Positions 12,901 to 43,818 of a stretch of DNA of 64,000 bases are shown here, piece by piece. The position numbers were made by a program, and so were the translations under genes. How positions within the stretch are numbered: position 1 is the first letter of the stretch; every line of letters starts with the position of its first letter. The DNA comes from Beaufortia kweichowensis (taxonomy: Eukaryota > Chordata > Actinopteri > Cypriniformes > Gastromyzontidae), in NCBI GenBank assembly GCA_019155185.1, contig CM032816.1, positions 11,739,792 to 11,803,791 of the forward strand, given 5' to 3'. The notes beneath the pieces were generated by a model that saw only the letters and a list, made by a program, of their open reading frames with translations, did not search any database and was not told where the DNA came from.

Positions 12901-15900
12901 TAAAATGGCTAAAAAGGCAAGAGTCATTTACTGTTAAACAGTATTTACTGTTTTTATATAGAAGTCTTAAAATCAGGCCTGAATTCTCTTTTGCTCTGTT
13001 GCCAAACACATTCTCATATTGTCTCTGGATTTCATGGGAGGATGAAAATTGGTTTTTAAACTGCTTTATTAAATCTAATCTCAACACAAACACGGCCTAA
13101 AAACAAGAGGAAACTTTCCAAGTCAATTCTCTAAAATCATTTCTGTCCTAAAAAGGCTTTAGCATGTCGGCTGACTCTCTTGTAAAAGTACAACTTTAAA
13201 CATTTACGTGCGGTTTCTTAAACAAAAAAGAGACGCTGCAGCGTCAAACCACCCCCTATATAAAGATGAAGAAATGATTTAGATCAGGATTCATCTGTAC
13301 TCATTTCAACCACTTGTACAAGATACAAGATCAATTCTAAACACAAACACACACGTTAGGTTTCCATGTTTTATGGGGTCTTTCCATAGACACATACACA
13401 GGAAAGCAGGGTGGACGCCACAGAGAAGAAAACATCATGTTATTTCCTGTAGTTGATCTGTGTTCTGGAGCGGATCGACTGCGGGCCGATAGGAGACTGA
13501 ACCAGACCACTGATCCCACACAGCGATTGATGGACTGAACTTTGAGATAAACAGATATTACACACAATCAAGACTGACTTTGCTTTACCAATACACCATC
13601 AAAAGTCTCATAATCTTTCATCAAATCTGCTACTCCAGCATCAGTTGGAATCTGACGTGTCAGTGGTATATAAACTAGAGCCGGTCAGATGTTTGCAGGC
13701 GAGAATCCGCTCGGCACTGTTAGTGGCTTAACACGCATCCGCCTCAGACACCGACGGGTGACATCCAGAGCGATGACATCACTGTCGGGCAGAGCAGGGA
13801 ACCTCCAGGGGTCGAGTGTAACGCCAGCGACGGGGATTAACCTCTCTGAGCCGTTCCATCTGTGACGGTTAACTGAAACATCATGACATCAGGGCATCAT
13901 GCCCGACGGGTTACAGGCGGTAACCAATAAAGTTACAGTATTTCATTACAGTAATAGTATTAGATTGAAGAATGAAGCATGTCTGTTGCAGAAAACACAT
14001 GTAACAAAAGGAAAAGTATAAAGGTAAAGCAATTAAATATTATATCGGCCAACAAAACAGGAAAGAATATCTCCAATATCTCAATTGATTCTCCAAAACA
14101 GCAATGAGATTAAATGGAGCACAAATAGAAACTGTTTATAGAAACTTATAAAAGAAACATCTGAGACAAACTCGAGCAATAAAAGTTTCCCATGGGATGA
14201 ACACACACATGCACACTTTTGTACAGGACATTATCTAGATATATAATTTTACTGTGGTTTATAGTGGGGATTTTACTGCACACATCTTCATCATAGTGTT
14301 GTTAAAATAACAATCTTCTGGCTTAAAGCTCCTCCAGGCGAACACATGCAAACGTTAGGAAACAGCTGTTCTTAGATCACAAAGCTCTACAATACTGAAA
14401 CATCAATAATAAATCACACCACAGCGACATTCATACACATCATGTATGACAAACATGAGCTATTCCAAGTACAATTGATTCAATTATCTAAAAAAAACAA
14501 GATCTGGTTTCTAAATTGCTTGTTTTCTGAAGTCAGAATCACAATCGCTCATATTAGTGTAATGATTTTAACAAACTTCTAACCCTTTATTATTAATCTT
14601 ACACAAAGTATTTAACTTTTACTACATTTCACCATTTTGCATATACTATAGTAAGGGCAGAACTGCGCAGTTGCATCTTTACGGCCTAAAAGAGAATGAA
14701 GCCCAAAAAAATGGTTTGATGATTTCTCAGGCAAATGATCTTCACCCTTTTGTCTGCATTTCTCAAGCGTCAGCATTCCTCCTCCTGTAAAACTTGCGAG
14801 CGGTTATTAAAGAAAAATGGATTAGCGGAGGCGTTCATCTATTGTGAGCTCCGGGCGGCATTTAATCCTACATGAACGTGTCTGATGTTTCTGTCTAACA
14901 CTGGGCGACAGCCGGATGATAAAGCGCCATCCTGCTCAAACACACAAAGCCGTCCGTACATCTGCAGCTTTGAGTCTCTACAAGGCCTGAAATGTCTTTC
15001 ATGGATTGAGGGATTTGCGGGTGAATCACTTCTGTCTTAAAAGGCAAAAGATTTGCTGGCCGACATGCCTTTCTCACTTATCCAAACTCTCCTGGTTAAA
15101 TATGAGGTGCGTAGAGGAGTGAAATACAAATGACAGACATATGAGCGCTAAGTCCCACCGTTTACCAGCCCGGAGGATATATGATGCTTTTAAGACGCTG
15201 AAAGAAACGTCTTACTGATCTAAGATCAGTCCCAAGTGTTTAAAACAAATCCAAACCTGTGCCAACTTTACAGATGCTGTCCAGGTCTGCTTTCAAGAAA
15301 GTTTAATGAATTATCCATACCAGGTAAATATTCTTGCCCGGGTTAATGCTTTCTTTAAATCTACATTATCTCATTTCTGTGCATTTGGTGCCAAATCTCT
15401 GAACGACAGGATTATAAAATCTCACTCCATATATTATTCTGGCATGTTTTTCCAGAGCAAATCGTAGTACAGTAACCATTATTACCTGAAATCCTACATT
15501 TATATATACTTATGTTAAGTTTTACTTAGCCGTGACGCAAAGACAAATCATTGTAGATAGTCGTTAAAAACAAAAATCATCTTACATCACAACTTTAATA
15601 TTTATGAGATCATTCAGACGGGTGAATCTGTGAATGTTGTAGTTTTAGTCTTGCCTTCCAAGCTCATGTAATTCTCATTACACACACAACACAAACCTCT
15701 CTGATGAGGATCTAAACATGTGTGAAGGTGCTTCATGTATGATGTTGACGTGAATGAAAGTCTGGCTTCATGGACTCTGGCATTCCACACGAGAGCGAGC
15801 GTGATGCCTCTCCCCCCACTTCCTGCTTTAACAACAATTTCCACACCAGAGGTGGAACATTGAAAACAGCTACAGAGAAACACAGAAAATCACTCCCAGT

Positions 15901-18506
15901 GATTTCACAAAAAGACGTTCAGGGATTTTACCACCTAACCATCACAGCAAAAACAGACTTTCATAATTGATTTTCACTTTTTTTCACAGTCTTTTGATAC
16001 TGTACCTTAAAAACATACTGTAGTAAGTTCATGGTTGTTTGAAAATGTTCTGGACAGACTGTTGGATGGAAGGTCTTTTGTGTAAGATGCTGAGTATCTT
16101 TTGGCAAACCTCAGCAGATGTTTGATCCCTGGAGTAAGACACGTCTTCATTAGCGTTCCAGCTGGAATCTGGCGTGACTCCATGATCAAGAATGCATGTA
16201 AAAGGCTTTGATAGCATATCATGTTTGCAGGAAATTAAAATCAGAGGTTGGACGGGAAGAAAGACAAAATCAATGTGCCGACCTTATCGACGGTGCGCTG
16301 AACAAATATTCCCATAATTTAATTTGAAGTGCTCCACAGCTGTCTGGAGAGAGACGTTGTTGAGACGGATCTGTTATTGGATTGCAGAAGTTTCTGGCTG
16401 TTTTTTTTTTACATTGGACAAATAAAACTTGTCCAAATGACACACTCTCGTGATGTGTTTGATGAATCTAAAGATCAAAACTGTCAGAGAGGAGAAACGT
16501 TCAGTCAGATTGCAGGTTTTACTCACGCCGAACAGGCCGACTGTTGACGCGTCTCTCTCGGCAAGAATGTCAATGTAAATGTTTTCTCTTGGGAAAATCA
16601 AACGATCCTTTCGACTGCCGTTTTCCTTTGAGCAGATCTGCAGATTGAAAAGTCAATAATATTTTCGACTGTGACATGATAGACACGCACAAACACGCTA
16701 CTGTGTGTGAGAAAGTTCATTTTTTTAACAATACTCAAGCAAAGTTTAAATATATTTTATACTTGTATACTTGTAGATATTATATTGCCTAGGACTATAT
16801 AAGCACACTTAAAAAGTGGGTTTGTTGAGACTAGAAATGACACTTGAGGTTTGAAATATATTCTGGTCGCAGTCTGAAAAACAAACACCCAAAGCCTGAA
16901 GTCTTGAGACGGCGGTCAAGATCTGTTTGCTCAGATCAGATTCATGAAGCCGTCACTCTCCGCTCTTCATTCCCAGCATGCTTTGCATCACAGGTGCACA
17001 ACTTAAGGCAGTAATTTGGCCCTGCAGATGAATTCTCCATCTGTGCACACCTGAAAACACCAGATAAACAGAAGGCACAGCAGTTATTCACTAAAGTCTT
17101 TAATAAGAACAATTTTAGCATTTAACCCTTCATTCATGAGTCACGTTTGATGCACAGGATTTAGATTTGAGGTCTTTACATACAACGAGTAACAGAATTC
17201 CCTGCCGATTCAGTTCTACACAATCGAACGCTCAGCCTGTTCTCTACATTGATTATCATCTTTGCTTTGATGGTTTTGTAGCACAAACCGTTTTAGATGA
17301 CTGATCTGATGGTTAAGATGACAAAGATAATTCTGATAGTTTGGATCTCTGAGTTTAAAGCTCATCCGTATCAGGGTTGAATCTTCAGGAGGAAATCTTT
17401 CATGTTTTGGCTAGAGAACGGTTATCTGATCAGAAACATCTAAATGATACTCCTGCATCCCTGTGTGGTCTCAGCCAGAGTCACATCTTTATGTTCAATG
17501 CTCAAATGTTTATCTTTTATGATATTTTAAACATATTACCTTATTTGTTTTTCTAAATCTTTTTTTAATACTAGAGTGACCCAAAACTACATTAAAATTA
17601 AACAGGTTGTCTTTTCTGTCCCTCGTCTTCTGTTGGTCAGACAAACTGACTAATGAGTTACAACCTATGAATACATAATGAATGTTACGTTTTTGTGCTT
17701 GTAAAGAAAAGGAATAAAAGCCTTTGACATGAAGCTTCTGGCTGACGTTCTGGAGAGTTTTTTGCCGTGAGATTGATGATGCTTCACCCTGTCGGAGAAA
17801 GGGTTACGGATCACAGCAAACAGACGTAAATTATTTCCTTATGTACCGTGAGGCTCACAGCCAGAGTCTGGACTTGTTTTCAGGACATACTCTCTCCCTC
17901 CCCGTGTCTGGCTTCACTTTCAGGAATCTATGGAGCTGTTTAGAAGTAAAACGAATGTGGCATGCAAAAGCCCCTGCGGTCACTCCGGAAACATCGCCTC
18001 CTGTCGGCCGGTGATGTTTTGACACCATTAAAATTAGCTACCAAAAAGGTGATTGTACAGCTATCCAATCACTAGTTCAGATAAGCCTCAGTGCAAAAAT
18101 ACAGTTTACAAAAACTATTTTATGGCATATACCGGTGGAGGTGAACTGGAGCATTTGTACTAACCCTGATCCTGAACAGCTTCACAGAGGGAGTTGCTAT
18201 GGTTACTAACACACCCTAAAGGTTACCCTGGTTTTGGAAACTAAACGTAGAAGGTAACAATGTTTTAACAAAACCTTTTCCTTATGTGGACTTCGTTTCA
18301 TTTATAATCCGGATTAGAAGATGTTTGCTGCTCTCGTGTGGCTGTGAGATGAAATGCAACAACTTCACAATTCAGAATTATAAAAATCCAGTCTGTAATA
18401 TAATGACATACTTTTGCAAATAGAAATAAAATACATTCATTCATTTGTGCATTATTTGGACAAACCCAAACTTCGAAAAAAGAAGAGGGGCAACATACTG
18501 CATATG

Positions 18507-18544
18507 ATTTCTGTGAATTAAAATACACAAACCAGAAGCAATAA
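18507..18544. repeat. Dispersed repeat, copy 1 (identical 38-mer at 55,140)
   Basis: Thirty-eight bases beginning 'ATTTCTGTGAATTAAAATAC' and ending 'CAGAAGCAATAA' occur here and again at 55,140-55,177 without mismatch. A shorter 19-base match lies at 36,709-36,727. Upstream, 'GCAACAT' is also shared at a different spacing. This suggests fragments of one interspersed repeat family, not a local duplication. Confidence 0.7.
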
Positions 18545-19849
18545 CAGCCAACAAATGAAGATGTTGTGTTTCTTAATTTGGTTGGTAATAGAAACACTAG
18601 GACATGTGAACCAACACTTTTACTTTTATTCAAATTCCACCTCAGTACAGTATTTGCTTTATTGTTATATGGCGCCTTCTCCTGGACTGAACCATCATGA
18701 CCATCATCATGACCATCATTATGACCATATACATCATGTATTAGGGACAGGGACAAAGTGCTTCAGAAATAAAATTAGGGCATGTCAAAAGTGGAAAACA
18801 ATCCTCTGTTTTTCATACAAAAAGCTTTGTACATGATAAAAGAATCGTTAGTTTTTGGTGAACTACCCCAGACCAGACAAGGGCATATCAGCAAAGATTA
18901 CAGACAATTGGAAGTTTCTTGTCAATGCATTTGAATTATTTGCAGATAATATTTTTATTTTATTAGGCTACCCACACACCATATTCATACCTGAGTGAAA
19001 GTCACATGTTCTCCCATCACAATGACAATTACAAACTGTGTTTTGTAGTTTGCACACAGTCGTTCAACATTTGTGTAATACAACAATTGTCAATATTAAA
19101 TGTTTAATTAATTACTTACATTGACGTTTACTCCGTAAGCCATAACTCCCGCCTTCCTTGACTTGATTGGCCAGTAACCATCACATTCTTCAATTTGATT
19201 GGCCACCTCAATCATTTTGACATTGACAGCGCTCTTAGAGCTCTGACAGAGGAGGTCAGTTATATCTATCTAAGCCTTATGCATTATTTGCAGCACTCAC
19301 CATATTAGGACATTAATTCATGCATTCACAATTATTAACACTTACATCTATGTGTTTAGTACAGTTTTGCCCTGTCCAATATGGCGCCGCCGTTGCCGTA
19401 TCGTCAAAGCGCTCAATGTGGCGTTTCCAACGAAGCATAGTCTTGGTTGTCGGTTTCGTTAATATTGTTTTTGTAATAACCTCTTGCATTCTCATGACCC
19501 AAACCCGCATTGTTGATAAACGCTTGCAGTGTAAACCAAGTCATAATGAAGCGTGTTATTGCGTGTTTTACCTCACAGATCAGGAGATGATATCTGATGA
19601 TGAGTCCGTGTGTCATCTGAAGCAGTCGATCTGTTCCGCTATCCGTTTGGTAAGATTTTGTTCTCGATACTCCCAAATAAATGAAACTTTAACATTTATA
19701 TAATTGAATTAAGATCTGACAGACTTGATGGAACTTTTGTATTTATAATTTTCGTGTGGATTGTGTAAAACTTCAAAGCGTGTCATGGCCGCCGCCATCT
19801 TTCTTTCGTCACTGTGGTAACAGGTGTCATTCATGCGTATTCACACATA

Positions 19850-20259
19850 CAGTACCAGTCCAAAGTTTAGAGAATTGACAATTATGTTTAAATTACTTTG
19901 TATACAAACATATAATTGTGCCAACATTGTAAAAAAATAAAATTGTGTTTAAAAAAATATTTGGAGTATATAGAGGAACAAATCCATTCATTGCTGTTTG
20001 AAAAGCTTGTCATGTTGAGACCTAAAGAAGCTGGATGATAAAATGTCAACAGGATGATTTTACAAAAAGGGTGACTTACTTTTGAAGATGATCAAATATA
20101 ACATAATATTAATTTATTTTGGATGCTTTTAGTCACAACATAATTCCCACACTTACAAGTGTGTTATTTCATTTTTTTATTAGTTTACTGCTATTCTAAA
20201 ATGTGGAAAAACATCTAAACAACAGTGAGTAAGTGTTTCCAAACTTTTGACTGGTACTG
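19850..20259. mobile_element. Non-autonomous Tc1/mariner-type element
   Basis: The left end CAGTACCAGTCCAAAGTTT and the inverted right end (reading inward CAGTACCAGTCAAAAGTTT) differ at one base and are flanked by TA on both sides (19,848-19,849 and 20,260-20,261), the target site of Tc1/mariner elements. The 410-base body has no transposase frame. The terminus is the type widely seen in fish and frog Tc1-like repeats, from memory of the family. It is probably a deletion derivative mobilised in trans. Confidence 0.85.
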
Positions 20260-21182
20260 TATAAGTACATGTCTGTACACATTAAAACAAATTCTTGATC
20301 ATGATCATGCACAGCACCAGTGAATGTGTTCTTCATCTGTCTGGTCCTCACACTGGTTTCTGGTTTTTGTGGCCCAGGTCCAGCTGTCTGGCCCGGATGA
20401 ACGAAACCGACATTAACAGAACCAGACCTCTGCGAATCAACCCTTCCATCCTGCCGTGGGACTTTGTTTCATGAGGACACAGATGACCTCATGACTTTGG
20501 ATTGATGTGCCCGTCAGATGTTATTTTAACACATCTGGTCATTCTGTGGTTTTGGTGACACAGTCGGGATTAATTGGACGCAGGTTTAATTACAGCAGTC
20601 TTGGCTGTGAACATTATTAGCAGAGACCAAACACACCCATCAGAAATCCATATTAAGATTTTATAGCGGTCTGACTGTCATTTACTCCCACGGTTTTAGC
20701 TGATTGATATTCCAGAATATTTGAATAACTTCTTGTAACAACAATTTGTTGTACTTTTTCCTTGTGTTAAATATAGATTCTTTAAAACGAGCCTTAAAAT
20801 CATATGTTCTTTTATTAAATTAATCTTGCAGTATGTTTAGGGTGAAAGTAGAATAGCTGTCAATATTCCAAAAGCACATCAATATTTATAAAAGTATGAA
20901 TATCCACTTTGCTTTAATTTAGGCATTTCATACGCTTTGATGAAATAAGTTGCCTTTCATGTTTTAATGGCCAGAGACCATCTTGATGGTTTATTTATTG
21001 GATGCTGTTGTTATTTCCTTCTGTCTGGGGTCTTAAACATTCTCTGCATGTTCCACCGCATGAAGGTAAACTGTTAATGCAGATCATCTTGTGCTGCGGT
21101 CGCTCTTATTTCCTCCACCAACAGACTCACTGGCTTCTATTATCACTGATTCACGCTTGTGACACCTACATTTGTGTTTGAT

Positions 21183-21487
<305 letters not shown>

Positions 21488-21615
21488 AGTAGCTGTCGTC
21501 AGCTCCTCCTCTTGTGATAAAGCTCTGCTGCTCTTCAGGACCCCATTAGATCTGATCTTCTGCTTCTGCTGAGAGGACCACACACACACATGCTGATTTC
21601 ATCACATATGAACTA

Positions 21616-39365
<17,750 letters not shown>

Positions 39366-41820
39366 TGCCATGGCAACCGCATCACATCCTCCTCCACGGC
39401 CAATCACTCAGGGACTCTCCAGAGACGGGTGTGTCTCTTTCCGCACGCACTGCCACGCCCTCCTGCACTCTGATGGGCAACCAATCAGATCGCTTCATGC
39501 TGCTGCGCTGATTCAGATTGATGTGAAACTGTTTTTTTTAACTAGTCGACAACAACAAAAGACTATTTAAAGTCAAATGAAACGTCTTGTCTGTATATTG
39601 ATGATAGAAATGATCTGTTTACATCATGCACCTCAGATTGCGACGGAAATCGTCACTTTTTGTTACAGCGTAAATTCATTTGCACATTGTTAAATCATTG
39701 TTGCACACAGGTTTAACTTGAAGTTTGTACATATGAAGAGATATAATCAGCATTGTAATGTAATACAATAATAAAATATTTAACCATAAGATTTATATGC
39801 ACCTTAATGCAATTTTTCCCCTTTCAGCATCTGTTTAAGACAGATATTTGTGTGTGAAATATGATCTTGCATCCTTATTTATATACGGTATAAATTCCCT
39901 GACAGTTTTCATCATCTGAAACTGAAAATAACATATAACATGGACATGACCTTCTGTCTGACATTGATTTTAGGTTACAATTCTCATATATGTGTAGAAA
40001 AAGTGTATATTTTAGATGATTATTATTTAGATTACATAGTGCTGCAGTTTGACATGTATTATATAAATATATATTTGTTTATTAATTTAAAAGTGAACAT
40101 TTCCATGACTCTCTATCAGTCATGAAGACAGCAGGTATAACAATTATTTAATGTGGTTTTAGATGTCGATTGACACATTGCAGCATCCTGCTGGTGGTAT
40201 TTAACATGTAAACTACCCACAACACTTTACTTTATTCTCTTCAGAAAACAAACTTTACACATCACAGCAGTATTTTCACTGTAACTTGTACACTATAAGA
40301 CATGGTGGCAATTCTAGTCAGTTACTTTAATTTTGTTGTCATTAAAGTTCATGTGACAGATGCAATATTTGATTGTATATAGATTATAGATCAACTAAAT
40401 GTTTATCATGTGCATTATTGTGTGAGTGAGTGCACTTGTGAAGAAAACCTTATAAATATTTATATAAACTGTGTCCTGCATATAATATCTGAGTATGAAT
40501 AAATGCTGTGTGAACTACTTTGAGTAAAAGTGTTTTATTATAACTGATATGAGGGAGACAAGTTATCGAACCACTGAGATTTGATTTAAATCTTGATAGA
40601 AATGTTAAATATTTGCTTTTGAATTCAAGACACTTGATGATGTTTATTCCATAATGATCTATTACGATAAACCATTATGTTTACCAGATATATGTATATA
40701 TTTAATGAAGAAAAAGATGAACCAGATTCTGCAGATCTCTAATCTAGATAAAGGCTATAAGATTCAGAAGCTGGAAAATAGTTAAACATCATTTTAAAAC
40801 CTTTTGGTCACCCCATAATTTGTGTTATTTTATGTTTTACTGTTAGTGTATTTGTGGTAAACAATTTTTTAAAAACAAGAACATTGAAACTCAAGTATCT
40901 GAACACATTTCATCAAACATCCAATGCTGTAGAAAGTAATGAAAGCTTTCAATGTTACAAATAAAATAAGCATGAACAATTTCACAAATGTCTCAGATCT
41001 TTGTTTTTAATCTTCATTGATTTGGTTTGGAAATAAAAACACAGACAGAAGAACGTCCAGTAAACACAGTAAAACACAAAGGGTTAAAAACTTTGACATT
41101 CAATTTCTGCCACATGTAAACATGCATTCAAACCTACACACAGACATCTGAAGCAGGAAGACGTTCACACACACGCTTACACACACAGCACCATCCAGAA
41201 TAATCCAGAATAAGGCCCCATGACTCAATAGAGTTCCAGCACGACATGTTCATTAATGCAAGTCAAATGACAGACCTGCAAATTGGCTTTACAGTGGTTT
41301 CATGTTTAAACGAAAAAACAAAACAAAAAAAATTAAAAAATAACAATAAACATCTGGGTACAGGCACATTTTAGTATTAAAATAAAAGAACGTATGAGTT
41401 TCAGGACATCAGCGCTCAGCTATTGATTCCTTATAAAATAAAAATAAGACTTTGTTTTAAATAAACCTTTTATAAAATATGTTTAAAAATTTCTGAAAAG
41501 GTTGTCAAACGAGCAGCTAATTCTAAAAAGAGCTGATCTTTGTTCATTAAAATGATTTTCAAAACCCAAAGAGTTACAATGAGGAAAGAAGTCTTTACCA
41601 ATATCTGTGTCCATCAGTATTAACATCTGCTCTCATCTATAAAAAGAACCAGGAGAAAACAACATCCTAAAGTGTCACCTGTAAAAAAGGCAGCAGTTGT
41701 GTTTGACAGACCAGTAAATGATTATTCTCATGAAAAAACCCTGTAAAGAGTCTGTTAGAAGTCATTCAGAAGTCCTCAGCTCCATTTCACACGTTAGAGA
41801 AACAAAAACTCACGCAGGAC
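39366..41820. other. Tail-to-tail intergenic region, 3' UTRs of itga11 and fem1b
   Basis: The itga11 stop is at 39,363-39,365 and the fem1b stop is at 41,821-41,823 on the other strand. The region is AT-rich with no coding signal. + strand AATAAA signals lie at 39,770-39,775 and 40,498-40,503. - strand signals (TTTATT on this strand) lie at 40,534-40,539 and 40,643-40,648. The two transcripts could therefore end within about 40 bases of each other or overlap. Confidence 0.6.
40498..40503 (+). promoter_or_regulatory. Candidate polyadenylation signal of itga11
   Basis: AATAAA followed within 30 bases by a TG/GT-containing stretch (TGCTGTGTGAA). An earlier AATAAA at 39,770 could give a shorter transcript. 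Confidence 0.4.
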
Positions 41821-43818
41821 TTAGTGAAACTCGACGAACTCTTCCAGGCTTTTAGGGATCTGATCTCGATACAGAATCTGATGCTGCTGAACGGCACGAG
41901 CCGCCAGACATTTCAAACTCATCTTCATTTGAGTCTTCAGCAGGATTTCTGAAACGCCGGTGGTGCTCTTGTCCAGCGGGGTCTTCTTCTGCTTATTGGT
42001 CATGTCTGTGTGAGCGCCGGCCTCCACCAGGCTGATGATGATGGCGTGTAGCGTGAGGAAGTCGCTGATCGGCCGGTTGTATTGTACTATGAGGTGTAAC
42101 GGGCTGTTTCCTTCGTGGTCCACGGCGTTGACCTCCGCGCCGCAGTCGATGAGCAGCTTGGTCACTTGAGCGTTGGGGAAGCTGCACACGTCGTTGGTGT
42201 GGAAGTCGTCCACGGGCGTGCTGGAGCTGGCCGCCAGGTGCAGGAGCGTGGAGCCCTCTCTGGAGCGCGGGTCTAGTCGAATCAGGTCATAGATGTGTTT
42301 GTTGATACGAGCTCTTTCCTCCTCGTCGCACTGGGTTTTGGTGGAGATGCACACCAGGTAGAGGAAGGTAAAGATGTTGGACTCGTAGTTATCTGTGGCT
42401 GGCGCCGACTCCGCATCCGTGGCGGTCCGTACGCGAGCGATGCTGCGACGGATCTCCAGGACGCTGGCGCGCAGGACTTTCTCCACGTCAGGCGCTCGGA
42501 CCGGCTCCTTTAAGTGCACCATCTGGGAGAAGACTTGTGCGAATCTCAAGAGGTCTTTGTGTGTGTTGCGGTTTCCCTGCTGGCGCAGATGCAGAGCGTG
42601 AAGCCACAGTCTGATGCAGTGCTCGAACTCCATGTTGTCAGCGTAGACGGCACCTCTGTATATTATGGGATGGGAAACGTCTATGTTGTCCGCGCCCAGG
42701 ATCCTTTCCCGAATCATCAGACCCTCCATGTGTAAGGCGTCTCGGTCGTGTCTGATGACCTCCAGCTCCTGAAGGGTCCGGCACTCTGTTCGCCTCCCGT
42801 ACGCTTCCACCAGCTGGGGCAGCTCCTTGATGATGATCCCCTCGGGGTTCTGGTACCGTTTCAGCATGGCAGAGTACAGGTAGTGGTAGGTCATAACAAT
42901 GTCGTAATTCTCCCGGTCGTTGGCGAAAGATGCCCCGAGCAGTTCTAAAGCCTCTATGCCGCTGTGCGCATCACATTCTGTGTAGGAGAGTAGCAGCTCC
43001 ACCACCTCTGCCTTACAGCTCTCTGCTGCGACCTTCAGGGGCGTCATGCCGTGACCGTTAACCACCATCACTGCCTTGTGCTGCACCAGATCCTTTACGA
43101 TCTCCAGATGCCCGGCCTCAGCGGCGAAGTGCAGCGCGGTGGCCCCGCAGTGAGCTTTGGCGTTGGGGTCTGCTCCCCGCTCCAGCAGGTAGTAAACGAC
43201 ATCGGTGTGACCCTTGTAGGCAGCTATCATCAGACAAGTGTTGTCGTACTTGTTGGCGATGCTGATGTCTGCGCCGTGCTCCACAAGATACTGCACGATG
43301 TCCAGTCGTCCATCGAAGCACGCTGCCCTGAGTGGGGTGGAGTTAGTCAGGGTGGTGTGATTCACGTTGGCGCTGTGGGAAACGAGCAGACGCACCACCT
43401 CAAAATGTCCCGCGCCCGCTGCACACCACAGGGCCGTGGCTCCGTCGATAATATACCTGATAGAAAGAAACATCTGTCAGTAATGACGGCATGACAGTAT
43501 ATGCATATCAGAACAGATCCAGATAAGGACCGTCACAACTCACCCGTCAAACCTGACAGTTCCCGTCTGTTCCGTATCCACCTTGTAATGATCCAACAGA
43601 AGCCGGACCACCTTGTCGTGTCCATTGCGAGCAGCGATAATAAGAGGTGTGGATCTCTGACCGGCCACCTGAGTCACATACTCCAGCAGGTACCGGGTCT
43701 GAACCATGGAGTGGTTCAACAGGAGAGCTGCCAGCGTCAGGACTCTTCCCTCACTGGCTGCTTTGTGCACATACCGGGCCAGGGACTCCAACCGGGCCAG
43801 AGCCGGTACCTCCGCCAT
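41821..43818 (-). CDS. fem1b: FEM1B, substrate receptor of the CUL2 ubiquitin ligase
   Basis: Adaptor that brings C-degron and FNIP1-type substrates to cullin-2 ligase (family knowledge). Two coding exons: 43,544-43,818, then 41,821-43,456; the 87-base intron is GT-AG and splits a Gly codon. The product is 636 residues; human is 627. I start at the ATG at 43,816-43,818 (MAEVPALAR...), the first true ATG in the frame, nine residues longer than human. Ankyrin repeats run from about residue 50 to 270 (RSTPLIIAARNGH, NSTPLRAACFDGR, CGATALHFAAEAGH). A TPR-like region follows (HPIIYRGAVYADNMEFE, near 350-390), then C-terminal ankyrins (GSTLLHLAA, GNSPLHLIVQYN). An elongin-binding BC-box candidate, MSLKCLAARAV, lies near 604-614. 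Cys195 in KAHCGATAL corresponds to the reactive Cys186 of human FEM1B. It is separated tail-to-tail from itga11 and head-to-head from cln6, as in mammals. No defects seen. Confidence 0.97.

Larger units (their letters stand above)
9611..21182. other. Gene-poor region upstream of itga11, part 2
   Basis: No supported protein-coding exon. It contains a TATA-like box at 9,934, one Tc1-type MITE (19,850-20,259), a CAT/ATG-rich short repeat at 18,690-18,740, a dispersed repeat copy at 18,507-18,544, and otherwise unique-looking sequence. GC-richer islands at about 9,780-10,080, 13,680-13,880 and 17,860-18,010 are candidates for regulatory elements of itga11 or a neighbour. Confidence 0.55.

Noticed and set aside
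18298..18756. 152-residue minus-strand frame
   Set aside because: Low-complexity start over a CAT/ATG repeat, overlaps a dispersed repeat copy, and no recognisable motif.
20361..20472. Protein-like stretch (CLARMNETDINRTRPLRINP...) after an acceptor-like CAG
   Set aside because: No upstream exon, promoter or family match was found; an isolated 35-codon frame is expected by chance.
1..21182. A coro2b 5' exon on the minus strand
   Set aside because: No frame resembling the coronin N-terminus was found in either orientation.
43051..43494. 147-residue + strand frame over fem1b
   Set aside because: Antisense shadow of conserved ankyrin-repeat coding sequence on the other strand.
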